NCBI RefSeq assembly: GCF_012223425.1
Contig: NZ_CP038799.1
Location: 2,666,001-2,730,000, forward strand
Direction of reading: 5' to 3'
Length of the DNA: 64,000 bases
Source of the DNA: Mycolicibacterium frederiksbergense
GTDB lineage: Bacteria; Actinomycetota; Actinomycetes; Mycobacteriales; Mycobacteriaceae
Part shown: one piece after another, positions 26,494 to 36,300 of the stretch
Layout: each line of letters starts with the position of its first letter
Numbering within the stretch: position 1 is the first letter of the stretch
Notes under the pieces: generated by a model
The model's input: the letters and a program-made list of their open reading frames with translations, nothing else
Told to the model about the DNA's origin: nothing
Databases searched by the model: none
Position numbers and translations under genes: made by a program

Positions 26494-26518
26494 TGCAACC
26501 CCCTGCAACTCTTTTGCA
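26494..26518. promoter_or_regulatory. Repeated TGCAA motifs in the divergent monooxygenase/dehydrogenase region
   Basis: TGCAA occurs at 26494-26498 and 26504-26508, and its complement TTGCA at 26514-26518, so the last two form an inverted repeat around CTCTT and the first two a direct repeat with 10-base spacing. The 96-base region separates the start codons at 26452 (minus) and 26549 (plus), making it the promoter zone of both genes. Confidence 0.4.
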
Positions 26519-26548
26519 TTGTGCGCCAGGTCACATAGAACTGCATGC

Positions 26549-27610
26549 ATGAGAGCAGCTGTGTACTACGGGCCGAACAAAGTCGATGTGACCGATGTAC
26601 CCGAGCCCGAGCCGGGGCCGGGGACCGTCAAGGTCCAGGTCGGATTCAACGGCATCTGCGGCACGGACCTGCACGAATACTATGCCGGGCCGATCTTCGT
26701 GCCGACCGAACCGCACCCGCTGACCGGCCGGCAACTCCCCCTGGTGATGGGCCACGAATTCTCCGGCACCATCACCGCGCTCGGTGCTGACGTTCGGGGT
26801 TGGGCCGAGGGGGACCGGGTGGCGATCGAGCCGATCTATCGGTGCGGGAAGTGCGGGCCGTGTCAGGCCGGCACCTACAACATCTGCGCGCAGATCGGCT
26901 TCCACGGGCTGATGTCCGACGGCGGGATGGCCGAATACACCGTCGTGCCCACCGACATGCTGCACAAGCTGCCCGACAATGTGTCGCTGGAACTGGGCGC
27001 CCTGGTGGAGCCGATGTCGGTGGCCTATCACGCGGCGACCCTCGGTGACGCCCACCCCGGTGACACCGCGATGGTGTTCGGGGCGGGTCCCATCGGCATC
27101 GGACTGTGGTTCGCTCTGCGCGGCAAGGGCATCGAGGACACCTTCGTCGTCGAGCCGTCCGCCACGCGGCGCGCCGCCATCGAGGCGCTCGGCGCCCGCA
27201 CCCTGGATCCGGCAGCCGTCGACGTACCGTCCTTCATCGCCGACCACACCGGCGGTCGGGGCGCAGGCGCGGTGTATGACGCGGCCGGGGTGGCGCCCGC
27301 CGTCGAGACCGCGCTGGCCTGCGTCGGTGCGCGCAAGGCCATGGTCAGCGTGGCGATCTACGAGAAACCGCTGACCACCCCGCTGCTGAACCTCGTGATG
27401 AACGAATCCCGCATCCAGGGCTCGCTCTGCTACACGGCAGCCGATTTCGAGGCCGTCATCGGCCTGATGTCGCGCGGGGCCTATGACACCACCGGCTGGG
27501 TGACCGCCATCGGTATCGAGGACGTCATCGACGAGGGCTTCGAGGCCCTGCATGCCGGAACCAAGATGAAGGTTCTGGTCGATCCCGCCAACCCGAAGGA
27601 CCCGTCATGA
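26549..27610 (+). CDS. 2,3-butanediol dehydrogenase-like zinc alcohol dehydrogenase
   Basis: A 353-residue medium-chain dehydrogenase. The catalytic zinc ligands are C37 in GICGTDLHE and the His/Glu of GHEFSG; the structural zinc site is the Cys series in CGKCGPCQAGTYNIC. The coenzyme motif is VFGAGPIG near residue 176. The LHEYYAGP and HPLTG segments are typical of R,R-butanediol dehydrogenases. ATG 26549 matches the family start; there is no clear ribosome site, so it may be leaderless. The next SDR gene overlaps by 4 bases, matching a butanediol-acetoin-diacetyl pair. Confidence 0.86.
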   Translation: MRAAVYYGPNKVDVTDVPEPEPGPGTVKVQVGFNGICGTDLHEYYAGPIFVPTEPHPLTGRQLPLVMGHEFSGTITALGADVRGWAEGDRVAIEPIYRCGKCGPCQAGTYNICAQIGFHGLMSDGGMAEYTVVPTDMLHKLPDNVSLELGALVEPMSVAYHAATLGDAHPGDTAMVFGAGPIGIGLWFALRGKGIEDTFVVEPSATRRAAIEALGARTLDPAAVDVPSFIADHTGGRGAGAVYDAAGVAPAVETALACVGARKAMVSVAIYEKPLTTPLLNLVMNESRIQGSLCYTAADFEAVIGLMSRGAYDTTGWVTAIGIEDVIDEGFEALHAGTKMKVLVDPANPKDPS

Positions 27611-28404
27611 CACGCACGATCCCCGCCCCGCTGCTCGGCAAGGTGGCACTGGTGACCGGTGCCGGCCGCGGCATCGGCCGCGGCATCGCCCATGAGCTGG
27701 CCGGCCAGGGCGCCGACCTCGCACTGGTCGATGTCAGCGCCGACGCGCTGGCCGCCGTCGCCGACGAGATCACCGAGATCGGCTCCAAGGTCACCACATT
27801 CGTCGCCGATGTCTCCGACCGCGTGGCCGTCTTCGAGGCCGTGGAGCACGCGGCGACCGCGCTCGGCGGATTCGACGTCATGGTGAACAACGCCGGCATC
27901 GCCCTGGTGGGTCCGATCGCCGAGGTGACACCCGAACAGTTGTCCCGGCTGTGGGCGATCAACGTCGACGGTGTGCTGTGGGGCATCCAGGCCGCGGTCG
28001 CCAAGTTCACCCAGCTCGGCACGAGGGGCAAGGTGATCAATGCCTCGTCCATCGCGGGCCACGAGGGGTTCGCGATGCTCGGCCCCTACAGCGCCACCAA
28101 GTTCGCGGTCCGGGCGCTCACCCAGGCCGCGGCCAAGGAGCACGCCGCGGACGGCATCACCGTCAACGCGTACTGCCCGGGCGTCGTCGGCACCGATATG
28201 TGGGTCGAGATCGACAAGCGGTTCGCCGAACTGACCGGCGCCGCCGAGGGGGAGACCTTCGAGAAGTTCTCCGCCACCATCGCACTCGGCAGGCCGGAGA
28301 CGCCGGAGGATGTCGCCGGATTCGTCGCCTACCTGGCCGGGCCTGGCGCGGACTACATGACCGGACAGGCCGGCCTGATCGACGGGGGCATGGTCTACCG
28401 GTGA
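27607..28404 (+). CDS. SDR similar to acetoin/diacetyl reductase
   Basis: A 265-residue classical SDR with TGAGRGIGRGIA near residue 18, NNAGI, the active-site Ser in NASSIAG and YSATK after about 13 residues. The following segment and AYCPGVVGTDMW are typical of meso-butanediol dehydrogenase/diacetyl reductases. ATG 27607 overlaps the dehydrogenase stop. With the upstream butanediol dehydrogenase it would interconvert butanediol, acetoin and diacetyl; the substrate assignment rests on similarity and context. Confidence 0.83.
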   Translation: MTRTIPAPLLGKVALVTGAGRGIGRGIAHELAGQGADLALVDVSADALAAVADEITEIGSKVTTFVADVSDRVAVFEAVEHAATALGGFDVMVNNAGIALVGPIAEVTPEQLSRLWAINVDGVLWGIQAAVAKFTQLGTRGKVINASSIAGHEGFAMLGPYSATKFAVRALTQAAAKEHAADGITVNAYCPGVVGTDMWVEIDKRFAELTGAAEGETFEKFSATIALGRPETPEDVAGFVAYLAGPGADYMTGQAGLIDGGMVYR

Positions 28405-28447
28405 CCTGCACGTGACACCCCGTGTGACGGGGAGCACAATCGGGGCA

Positions 28448-29734
28448 ATGGCCGGCTCCTCGATCCCCGAGCCCGCGGTCGCCGTCGGTGACGACCCGCG
28501 TCGGTACGCCATGCTGCTGTCCGAGGTGTACGACGCGACGATGGCCGGATCCCGGGCGCCCGCGAAGCCGCGATCGGTCATCGCGGATTCCTGGAACAGG
28601 CTGCTGGGCAGTGGAATTGACCCCGAGCATCACGACCCGCCGGATGTGGACCGCAGTGGGCTGGATCTGTTGCGGCAGTCCTCGGGCCTGACGGCGGTAC
28701 TCGAGGACATCTCGCGCGGGCTGGAGTCGGTGATCGCCGACGGCAACAACATCCTGGTGGTGGCGGATGCCCGCGGCCGGGTGCTGTGGCGGTCGGGCAC
28801 GCCGAGGGTGCTGTCGCAGGCCGACCGGCTGGGCTTCGTCGAGGGCGCCAACTGGGGAGAGCCCGCGGTGGGGACCAATGCGATCGGCACCGCGCTGGTC
28901 TCCCGGCGGGCGGTGCAGATCTTCTCCGCCGAGCACTTCCTGCGCAGCCACCACGCCTGGACGTGCGCCGGAGCGCCCATCCGCGACCCCCGCACCGGGC
29001 ACGTGATCGGCGCCGTCGACGTGTCCGGACCCGCGTCCACGGTGCACCCCACCACTGTGGCACTGGTGGATCTGGTGGCGCGCCTGGCGGAATCGCGGCT
29101 GCGCGAAGCCCACGAACGCACGCTGAACCAGTTGCGGGCCGTCGCCGCTCCGATGCTGGCCAGAATGAGCTCGCCGGCGCTGGCGGTCGACCCGGAGGGC
29201 TGGGTGGCCGCAGTGGATTCGCTACCGCCGCACAACCGGATCCTGTTGCCGCACAATGCCGGAGCTGGCCGGGCGTGGATACCGGCCTTGGGGGCCTGTG
29301 AGCTGGAGCCGCTGTCGGGCGGCTGGCTGGTGCGTCCGGTCGAGGAGATGGCCGCCGACGGCCCGGCCGGGCGTGCCACGCTGGACCTGCGCAACCACAG
29401 CGCGCCGACGCTGTCGATGGTGGGTCGGTCGGGCACCTGGTGCCGCGACATCTCCCCGCGGCACGCCGAGATACTGCTGGTGCTGGCCACCCGCCCCGAG
29501 GGGCGCAGCGGCCCGGAGCTGGCCGCCGACCTGTACGGCGACCGCTCCCGGGTGGTCACCGTCCGCGCCGAGATGTCCCGGCTGCGACGGCAACTGGTCG
29601 GTCTGATCGCCGGGCAGCCGTATCGCTTCACCGATGGCGTCGTGGTGGACGTGTGCAGGCCGGCGGATCCGGGCGCGTTGCTGCCCGGGTCATCGGCGCC
29701 CGCGGTGCGCGCCATCCGCGATCAGAGCCTGTGA
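28448..29734 (+). CDS. GAF-domain transcriptional regulator, AcoR-like without AAA+ domain
   Basis: A 428-residue regulator. Residues 20-60 (SWNRLLGSGIDPEHHDPP) and the GAF domain at about 80-210 (GANWGEPAVGTNAIGTAL) match the sensory half of AcoR-type regulators of acetoin catabolism. The central sigma-54 AAA+ domain is absent. The C-terminal part has a winged-helix-like segment (ISPRHAEILLVLATRPEGRS, then ELAADLYGD). Actinobacteria generally lack sigma-54, so loss of the AAA+ domain makes sense. It follows the butanediol/acetoin genes by about 40 bases and probably regulates them. ATG 28448 is preferred; GTG 28412 is an alternative. Confidence 0.8.
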   Translation: MAGSSIPEPAVAVGDDPRRYAMLLSEVYDATMAGSRAPAKPRSVIADSWNRLLGSGIDPEHHDPPDVDRSGLDLLRQSSGLTAVLEDISRGLESVIADGNNILVVADARGRVLWRSGTPRVLSQADRLGFVEGANWGEPAVGTNAIGTALVSRRAVQIFSAEHFLRSHHAWTCAGAPIRDPRTGHVIGAVDVSGPASTVHPTTVALVDLVARLAESRLREAHERTLNQLRAVAAPMLARMSSPALAVDPEGWVAAVDSLPPHNRILLPHNAGAGRAWIPALGACELEPLSGGWLVRPVEEMAADGPAGRATLDLRNHSAPTLSMVGRSGTWCRDISPRHAEILLVLATRPEGRSGPELAADLYGDRSRVVTVRAEMSRLRRQLVGLIAGQPYRFTDGVVVDVCRPADPGALLPGSSAPAVRAIRDQSL

Positions 29735-29760
29735 CCGGGATCTCTGAGGGAAAGTCTTGC

Positions 29761-29774
29761 GGTACGCGCGTACC
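29761..29774. repeat. Perfect 14-bp palindrome upstream of fprA
   Basis: GGTACGCGCGTACC is fully self-complementary, three bases before the candidate IdeR box. It could be a second operator or the binding site of another dimeric regulator; I do not recognise the motif. Confidence 0.5.
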
Positions 29775-29777
29775 AAG

Positions 29778-29796
29778 TTAGGGTCACCTTACCTAC
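29778..29796 (+). promoter_or_regulatory. Candidate IdeR (iron-dependent repressor) box
   Basis: The 19 bases starting TTAGGGTCACC and ending TTACCTAC agree at 14 positions with the IdeR/DtxR consensus (TTAGG arm, central CCT and ACCTA arm). The site is 19 bases before the fprA start, where bound IdeR would affect initiation. A mycobacterial ferredoxin reductase is a plausible iron-regulated gene. Confidence 0.5.
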
Positions 29797-29814
29797 TGTT
29801 CGAGTGAGGTGCTC

Positions 29815-31170
29815 ATGCGAAAACTCCGGGTTGCTGTCATCGGAGCCGGTCCGGCCGGCATTTATGCGTCCGACATCCTGACCAGCGAGTACGAGGCGGC
29901 CACGGTCGACCTGTTCGATCGGTTGCCGGCCCCGTACGGCCTGGTCCGCTACGGCGTCGCGCCCGATCATCCACGGATCAAGGAGATCATCAAGGCGCTG
30001 CGCAGGGTGCTCTCGCGCGACGAGATCCGCTTCATCGGCAACGTGCACTACGGCACCGACATCACGCTGACCGACCTGCGCCGCCACTACGACGCCGTCA
30101 TCTTTTCCACCGGCGCGCGTCGCGACCGCCCGCTCGACATCCCGGGTATCGACCTGCCCGGCAGCTACGGCGCCGCGGACTTCGTGTCCTGGTACGACGG
30201 ACATCCCGACGTGCCGCGCACCTGGCCGTTGGAGGCCCGCGAGGTCGCCGTACTGGGCGCGGGCAATGTGGCCCTCGACATCGCCCGGATGCTGGCCAAG
30301 CCCGCCGATGAACAGCTCGGCACCGAGATCGCCGGCAACGTCTATCAGGGGCTCGCCCTGAACAAGGCGACCGACATCCATGTCTTCGCCCGACGCGGTC
30401 CGGCCCAGATCAAGTTCTCGCCCATGGAGTTTCGTGAACTGTCGCACTCGCCGAGTGTGGACGTCATCGTGCACCCGGAGGGATTCGAGATCGACGAAGC
30501 CAGCCAGAAGGCCATCAACTCGACCAAGTCCATCAAGCTCGTCGTCGACACCATGATGAAGTACATGGACAGGGAGTCCACCGACGCGCCGCGCCGGATC
30601 CACATGCACCTCTGCCAGTCGCCCGTCGCGGTGCTCGGCACCGATGCGGTGGAGGGCCTGCGCACCGAACGCACCGAGCTGATCGGCGACGGAACCGTTC
30701 GGGGTACCGGGGAATTCACCGACTGGCCGGTGCAGGCCGTCTACCGTGCGGTCGGCTACCTGTCCTCGCATCTGGCCGATCTGCCGTTCGACCACCACGG
30801 CGGTGTCGTCCCCAACGACGCGGGCCGGGTGCTCGACGCGGACTGGATGGTGGTGGACGCCACCTACGTCACGGGCTGGATCAAGCGCGGACCGATCGGC
30901 CTGATCGGCCACACCAAATCCGATGCGGCCGAGACGATCGCCAGCCTGCTGGCCGACCTGCCGGGCCTGCGCCCGCCCGAGGTCGATGATCCGGACGCCA
31001 TCCTGGGCCACCTGTCCGGCAACGGGGTCGACTACACCACCTGGGCCGAATGGGAACGACTCGATGCCCACGAGGTCGCCCTCGGTGCCGAGCAGGGCCG
31101 TGAACGGGTCAAGCTGGTGCCGCGGGCGGACATGATCACCGCAGGTAGGCGTCCGCCCACGCCCCGATGA
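29815..31170 (+). CDS. fprA: Ferredoxin/adrenodoxin-type NADP+ reductase FprA
   Basis: A 451-residue flavoprotein of the adrenodoxin-reductase family. The FAD motif VIGAGPAGIYA lies at residue 8-18, APYGLVRYGVAPDH marks the family near 41-54, and the NADP motif VLGAGNVALDIARM lies near residue 145. ATYVTGWIKRGPIGLIGHTK is the conserved C-terminal FAD-contact region. Length and motifs match mycobacterial FprA, which transfers electrons between NADPH and ferredoxins for P450s and other enzymes. ATG 29815 is chosen for its GTGAGG site; GTG 29809 is possible. A candidate IdeR box lies upstream. Its end overlaps the convergent hydrolase by 35 bases. Confidence 0.88.
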   Translation: MRKLRVAVIGAGPAGIYASDILTSEYEAATVDLFDRLPAPYGLVRYGVAPDHPRIKEIIKALRRVLSRDEIRFIGNVHYGTDITLTDLRRHYDAVIFSTGARRDRPLDIPGIDLPGSYGAADFVSWYDGHPDVPRTWPLEAREVAVLGAGNVALDIARMLAKPADEQLGTEIAGNVYQGLALNKATDIHVFARRGPAQIKFSPMEFRELSHSPSVDVIVHPEGFEIDEASQKAINSTKSIKLVVDTMMKYMDRESTDAPRRIHMHLCQSPVAVLGTDAVEGLRTERTELIGDGTVRGTGEFTDWPVQAVYRAVGYLSSHLADLPFDHHGGVVPNDAGRVLDADWMVVDATYVTGWIKRGPIGLIGHTKSDAAETIASLLADLPGLRPPEVDDPDAILGHLSGNGVDYTTWAEWERLDAHEVALGAEQGRERVKLVPRADMITAGRRPPTPR

Positions 31171-31891
31171 TGCGGCCGGCCCGCTTGGCCTGACCGGTCC
31201 CGGTGAGCAGGTGCTCGGAACCCTCCAGCGAGACGAAGCTGCGAGGGTGGCGTGCCATTCGGAAGATATCGCTGGCGTTCTCGATGCCGACGGTGTTGTC
31301 GGTCGGCGAGTGCAGGATCAGCAGCGGCAACCGCAGACCCTTGATCTTGTCGTCCAGCTTGGCGCGCCGCACGTCCTCGACGAAGGCGCGCTTGAGCGTC
31401 AAGGTCTTGCCGCCCGCCATCCACTGCCCGCTGCTCTCGGCGAACACCTGATCCAGACAGGCGTCGTACTGGTGCTCGACATGGGTTGGGTCGAACGGCG
31501 CGCCCACGGTGACCACGGCGCGCACCCCGGCGCAGTCACGCGCGCAGGCCAGCACCGCCGCGCCGCCCCACGAATGACCCACCAGCAGATCGGCGGGGGT
31601 ACCGCGCGCGGTCATGAAATGGCACGCCGCGATGACATCGTCGACCTTGCAGGTGAACGATCCGTCACCCCAGTCGCCCTCGGAGCCGCCGAGGCCGAGC
31701 GCGTCGAAGCGGAGCATGCCGATCCCGTCGGAAGCGAGCTGCTTGCAGATCCGCGCCGCGGCGGGCGAGTCCTTGCCGAGGGTGAATCCGTGCGAAAAGA
31801 CCCCCCAACCGCGTACCGGACCCTCGGGCAGGTCGATGAGACCGGCCAGGGCGGGTCCGGTCGCGCTGTGGAAGGTGACGCGTTCAGCCAT
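31136..31891 (-). CDS. Alpha/beta hydrolase
   Basis: A 251-residue alpha/beta-hydrolase. The nucleophile elbow is GHSWGG with Ser near residue 106, the acid is Asp in LLILHSPTDNTVG and the His lies in SLEGSEHLL near the C-terminus, a complete triad. The oxyanion region is FSHGFTLGKDSP. It resembles the osmC-linked and peptidase S9-like hydrolases that act on esters. ATG 31891 is divergent from the MTHFR-like gene, with 46 bases between starts. The substrate is unknown. Confidence 0.85.
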   Translation of the reverse strand: MAERVTFHSATGPALAGLIDLPEGPVRGWGVFSHGFTLGKDSPAAARICKQLASDGIGMLRFDALGLGGSEGDWGDGSFTCKVDDVIAACHFMTARGTPADLLVGHSWGGAAVLACARDCAGVRAVVTVGAPFDPTHVEHQYDACLDQVFAESSGQWMAGGKTLTLKRAFVEDVRRAKLDDKIKGLRLPLLILHSPTDNTVGIENASDIFRMARHPRSFVSLEGSEHLLTGTGQAKRAGRIIGAWADAYLR

Positions 31892-31937
31892 GCCCAGGGT
31901 TTACCACGGCGATGCCCCGCACCTTAGGGTGGCGTTC

Positions 31938-32840
31938 GTGCCGCTCAATACCGTCGCGCTCGAACTCGTCCCACCGAACGTGGAACGGGGTGCGCAGTAC
32001 GCCGTCGAAGAGGCGATCAAGGTCCGAACGTTGTCGCAGGAGACGGGCGTCGGGATCGGGCACGTCATGATCCCCGGGATGATCGACGAGGACGACGACC
32101 GCCCGATCGAGATGAAGCCCAAGATGGACGTGCTGGAGTACTGGTCACTGATCCAGCCCGAACTGCCCGGATCCCGCGGACTGTGCACCCAGGTCACGTC
32201 ATTCCTGGACGAACCGGCGTTGCGCGGCAGGCTCACCGAGCTGAACGGGGCGAACTTCGACGGCATCGCTTTCGTCGGGGTGCCGCGCACGCTCAGCGAC
32301 GGCGAGGGGGGCGGTGTCGCCCCCACCGACGCCCTGTCCACGTTCGAGAGCCTGGTGCCCAACCGCGGGGTCATCCTGATCCCGACCCGCGACGGTGAGC
32401 AGGGCCGCTTCAACTTCAAGTGCAACCAGGGCGCCACCTACGGGATGACCCAGCTGCTGTACTCGGACGCCATCGTCGGTTTCCTCACCGAATTCGCCCG
32501 CACCACCGAACACCGTCCCGAAATCCTGCTGTCCTTCGGTTTCGTGCCGAAGCTGGAAACCAAGATCGGCCTGATCAACTGGCTCATCCAGGATGCCGGT
32601 AACGCGGCCGTGGCCGCCGAACAGGAGTTCGTCAGCAGGCTGGCGCCGCTGGACCCCGACGCGAAGCGCCGGGAGATGCTGGATCTGTACAAGCGGGTGG
32701 TCGACGGTGTCGGCGGGCTCGGCTTCCCGCTGAGCGTGCACTTCGAGGCGGCCTACGGCCCCTCCAAACCGGCCTTCGACACCTTTGCCGCGATGCTCGA
32801 CTACTGGGCGCCCGAAAGCTCCAGCTCGAACGCCGGATAG
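31938..32840 (+). CDS. Mycobacterial methylenetetrahydrofolate reductase-like protein
   Basis: A 300-residue protein with the start LNTVALELVPPNVERG and the TIM-barrel-like motif series GHVMIPGMIDEDDDRP, GLCTQVTSFLDEPALR and FVGVPRTLSDGEG. It matches from memory the mycobacterial protein Rv2172c, which has been reported to supply MTHFR activity although it is distant from classical MetF. If so it reduces methylenetetrahydrofolate to methyltetrahydrofolate for methionine synthesis. GTG 31938 fits the expected length. The family match is from recall, not a search. Confidence 0.68.
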   Translation: MPLNTVALELVPPNVERGAQYAVEEAIKVRTLSQETGVGIGHVMIPGMIDEDDDRPIEMKPKMDVLEYWSLIQPELPGSRGLCTQVTSFLDEPALRGRLTELNGANFDGIAFVGVPRTLSDGEGGGVAPTDALSTFESLVPNRGVILIPTRDGEQGRFNFKCNQGATYGMTQLLYSDAIVGFLTEFARTTEHRPEILLSFGFVPKLETKIGLINWLIQDAGNAAVAAEQEFVSRLAPLDPDAKRREMLDLYKRVVDGVGGLGFPLSVHFEAAYGPSKPAFDTFAAMLDYWAPESSSSNAG

Positions 32841-33262
32841 TCGTCCAGCATTCTGCGCAGCGCGGCCTCGAACTGCCACATCGAGGTCAGGTCATGGTCG
32901 AGGCGACAGTCCACAGCCGCGACCGCCCCGCTCGGCGGCGGCGCGTCGTGCACCCGGTCGGCGATCCGGTCGAACAGCGTGTGCGGCACCGCCAGGTAAT
33001 GCCACGGGTCGTGGCGCGGGGCAGTCAGCATCGCCGCATAGAGCAGCCCGTGCTCGGTCGCCACGATGTGGGTGGCGGTGACCTTCACCGGGGCGTGCGC
33101 CTCGAGGCGACGCCATTCGGCCGCGGCCATCCGGCCGGCCAGCACGTGCAGCCGGACGTCGTCGGTGATCAGCTCCGGGAACCGCGAGCGGGTGATCTGC
33201 GGACTGGAGCGGCTCCCGACATCGAGGCAGTCGCGAAGCATGGTGCCGAAGTAGTCGTTCAT
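32801..33262 (-). CDS. Hypothetical protein, 153 residues
   Basis: A soluble, acidic protein with no signal peptide or membrane segment. ATG 33262 has a GGAGG site five bases upstream. The segments TRSRFPELITDDVRLHVLAG and VKVTATHIVATEHGLLYAAML are well formed but do not point to a known family. It is convergent with the MTHFR-like gene (40-base overlap) and divergent from hrpA, so it appears to be a one-gene unit. Confidence 0.62.
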   Translation of the reverse strand: MNDYFGTMLRDCLDVGSRSSPQITRSRFPELITDDVRLHVLAGRMAAAEWRRLEAHAPVKVTATHIVATEHGLLYAAMLTAPRHDPWHYLAVPHTLFDRIADRVHDAPPPSGAVAAVDCRLDHDLTSMWQFEAALRRMLDDYPAFELELSGAQ

Positions 33263-33329
33263 GGACACCTCCCAGACCTCGAGCGTGCACCCGGGCGGGG
33301 GTGACGGTCAACCGCCTATCCTTGCGCGA

Positions 33330-36300
33330 GTGTCTCACCAGTCCGTCCGTGCGCTGCGCGCCAAGCTGGACGATCTGACATTCCGGGACGCCTCGCGCCT
33401 CGGGCGACGGCTCAAGGGGTTGCACGGCGAGCCCCCGGAATCGCTGATCAAGCAGTTCACCGCCGCGGAAGCGCTGGTGCTCACCCGGCAGGCCGCCGTC
33501 CCCGAGATCACCTACCCGGACCTGCCGGTGACCGACAGCCGCGCCGAGCTGGCCAAAGCGATCAGCGACAACCAGGTGGTGATCGTCGCCGGGGCCACCG
33601 GTTCGGGAAAGACCACCCAGCTGCCCAAGATCTGTCTGGAGCTGGGCCGGGGCATCCGCGGCACCATCGGTCACACCCAGCCCCGCCGGCTGGCCGCCCG
33701 CACGGTGGCCCAGCGCATCGCCGACGAGCTCGGGACTCCGCTCGGTTCCACGGTCGGCTACACCGTCCGGTTCACCGATCAGGCCAGCGACTCGACACTG
33801 ATCAAACTGATGACCGACGGCATATTGCTGGCCGAGATCCAGCGTGACCGCCGGCTGCTGCGCTATGACACCCTGATCCTCGACGAGGCGCACGAGCGCA
33901 GCCTCAACATCGACTTCCTGCTCGGCTATCTGCGCGAGCTGTTGCCGCGCAGGCCCGACCTCAAGGTGATCGTCACCTCGGCGACCATCGAGCCGCAGCG
34001 CTTCGCCGCGCACTTCGCCGGAGCACCCATCGTGGAGGTGTCGGGGCGGACCTATCCGGTGGAGATCCGGTACCGGCCACTCGAGGTGCCGGTGGCCACC
34101 GAGGCGGGCGACGATCCCGACGACCCGGACCACGAGATCGTGCGCACCGAGATGCGCGATCCGACCGAGGCCATCGTCGACGCCATCGGCGAATTGGAGG
34201 CCGAACCAGCCGGCGATGTGCTGGTGTTCCTGTCCGGGGAACGCGAGATCCGCGACACCGCGGACGCCCTGCGCGGTCTGGTGGATCAGGGCACCGAGGT
34301 GCTCCCGCTGTATGCCCGGCTGTCCACCGCCGAACAGCAGAAGGTGTTCACGCCCAGCACCGCACGACGGCGAATCGTGTTGGCCACCAACGTCGCCGAG
34401 ACCTCGCTGACGGTGCCGGGTATCAGGTATGTCGTGGACCCGGGTACCGCGCGCATCTCCCGGTACAGCCGGCGCACCAAGGTGCAGCGACTGCCCATCG
34501 AACCGATCTCGCAGGCCTCGGCCGCGCAGCGCGCCGGCCGGTCCGGCCGTACCGCACCCGGTGTCTGCATCCGGCTGTACGCGGAGTCCGATTTCGAATC
34601 CCGGCCCCGCTACACCGATCCGGAGATCCTGCGCACCAACCTGGCCGCGGTGATCCTGCAGATGGCCGCCCTGAAACTCGGTGATATCGAGGACTTTCCG
34701 TTCCTGGACCCACCGGACGCGCGCAGCATCCGCGACGGTGTGCAGTTGCTGCAGGAACTCGGGGCGTTCGACGGCGCCGGCGCACTGACCGAGGTGGGAC
34801 GCCGGCTGGCCCGGCTGCCGCTGGACCCACGCATCGGGCGGATGATCCTGGCCGCCGACACCGAGAACTGTGTGCGAGAAGTGCTGGTGCTCGCCGCGGC
34901 GCTGTCCATCCCGGACCCGCGGGAGCGCCCGGTGGACCGGGAGGAGGCCGCGCGCCAGAAGCACGCCCGGTTCGCCGACGAACACTCCGATTTCGTGTCC
35001 TACCTGAACCTGTGGCGCTATCTGCGGGAGCAACGAAAGGAGCGTTCCGGCAGTGCCTTCCGCCGGATGTGCCGTGACGAGTTCCTGCACTACCTGCGGA
35101 TCCGGGAGTGGCAGGACCTCGCGGGCCAGCTGCGCAGCATCGCGGGCGATCTGGGCATCCGGGAATCCGACGAAGATGCCGATCCGGCCCGGATTCACGC
35201 CGCGCTGACCGCCGGCCTGCTGTCCCACATCGGCCTACGGGAGGGCGAGACCCGCGACTACATCGGCGCGCGGAACACCAAGTTCGTGCTGGCGCCGGGT
35301 TCGGTGCTCTCCAAGAAGCCGCCGCGCTGGATCGTGGTGGCCGATCTGGTGGAGACCAGCCGCCTGTTCGGTCGCACCGCCGCACGGGTGGACCCGGATT
35401 CCATCGAGCGGGTGGCCGGGGATCTGGTGCAGCGCAGCTACAGCGAGCCGCACTGGAATGCGCAGCGCGGCGCGGTGATGGCCTTCGAACGGGTGACGCT
35501 CTACGGGCTGCCGCTGGTGCCACGCCGTACCGTCGGTTACGCGCAGGTCGACCCGGCGGTCTCGCGCGATCTGTTCATCCAGCATGCGCTGGTCGAAGGT
35601 GACTGGCAGACCCGGCACCATTTCTTCCGGGACAACACCGCGTTGCGCGCCGAGCTGGAGGAGATGGAGGAGCGGGCCCGCCGCCGTGACCTCGTGATCG
35701 ATGACCAGGAGCTGTTCGCTCTCTACGATGCCAGGATTCCGCCGGAGGCCGTGTCGGCCAGGCACTTCGACGCATGGTGGAAGAAGCAGCGGCACAAGAC
35801 ACCCGATCTGCTCACGTTCACCCGCGCCGAACTGCTGCGCTCCGATGACGCCGACGAGCACCCCGATACCTGGCGCACCGAGGATCTGGCGCTGCCACTC
35901 ACCTACCGGTTCGAACCGGGTGCCGCCGATGACGGTGTCACGGTGCACATTCCGGTCGAGGTGCTCACCCGCATCGGAGGCGATGGGTTCGCCTGGCAGG
36001 TGCCCGCACTGCGGGAGGAACTGGTGACCGCGCTGATCAAATCGCTGCCCAAGGATCTGCGCCGCAACTTCGTGCCCGCCCCGGACACCGCACGGGCCAT
36101 CCTCGATGACCTGAACCCTGGAACCGGATCCCTGCTGACCGAGATGGCACGCGAGTTGCGCAGGCGCAGCGGCGTGGTGGTGCCGATCGAGGCGTTCGAC
36201 CTGAGCAAGATCCCCGACCATCTACGGGTCACCTTCGCGGTGGAGACCGCCGACGGCACCGAGGTGGCACGGGGCAAGGACCTGGCCGGCCTGCAGGATC

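Noticed and set aside
25379..26548. Upstream extension of the butanediol dehydrogenase frame
   Set aside because: It is antisense to the flavin monooxygenase; the dehydrogenase family begins at ATG 26549.
32892..35228. Long open frame on the minus strand under hrpA (778 codons)
   Set aside because: It is antisense to the well-conserved helicase domains of hrpA, has no recognisable family and shows typical high-GC shadow-frame composition (His/Gln/Arg-rich).
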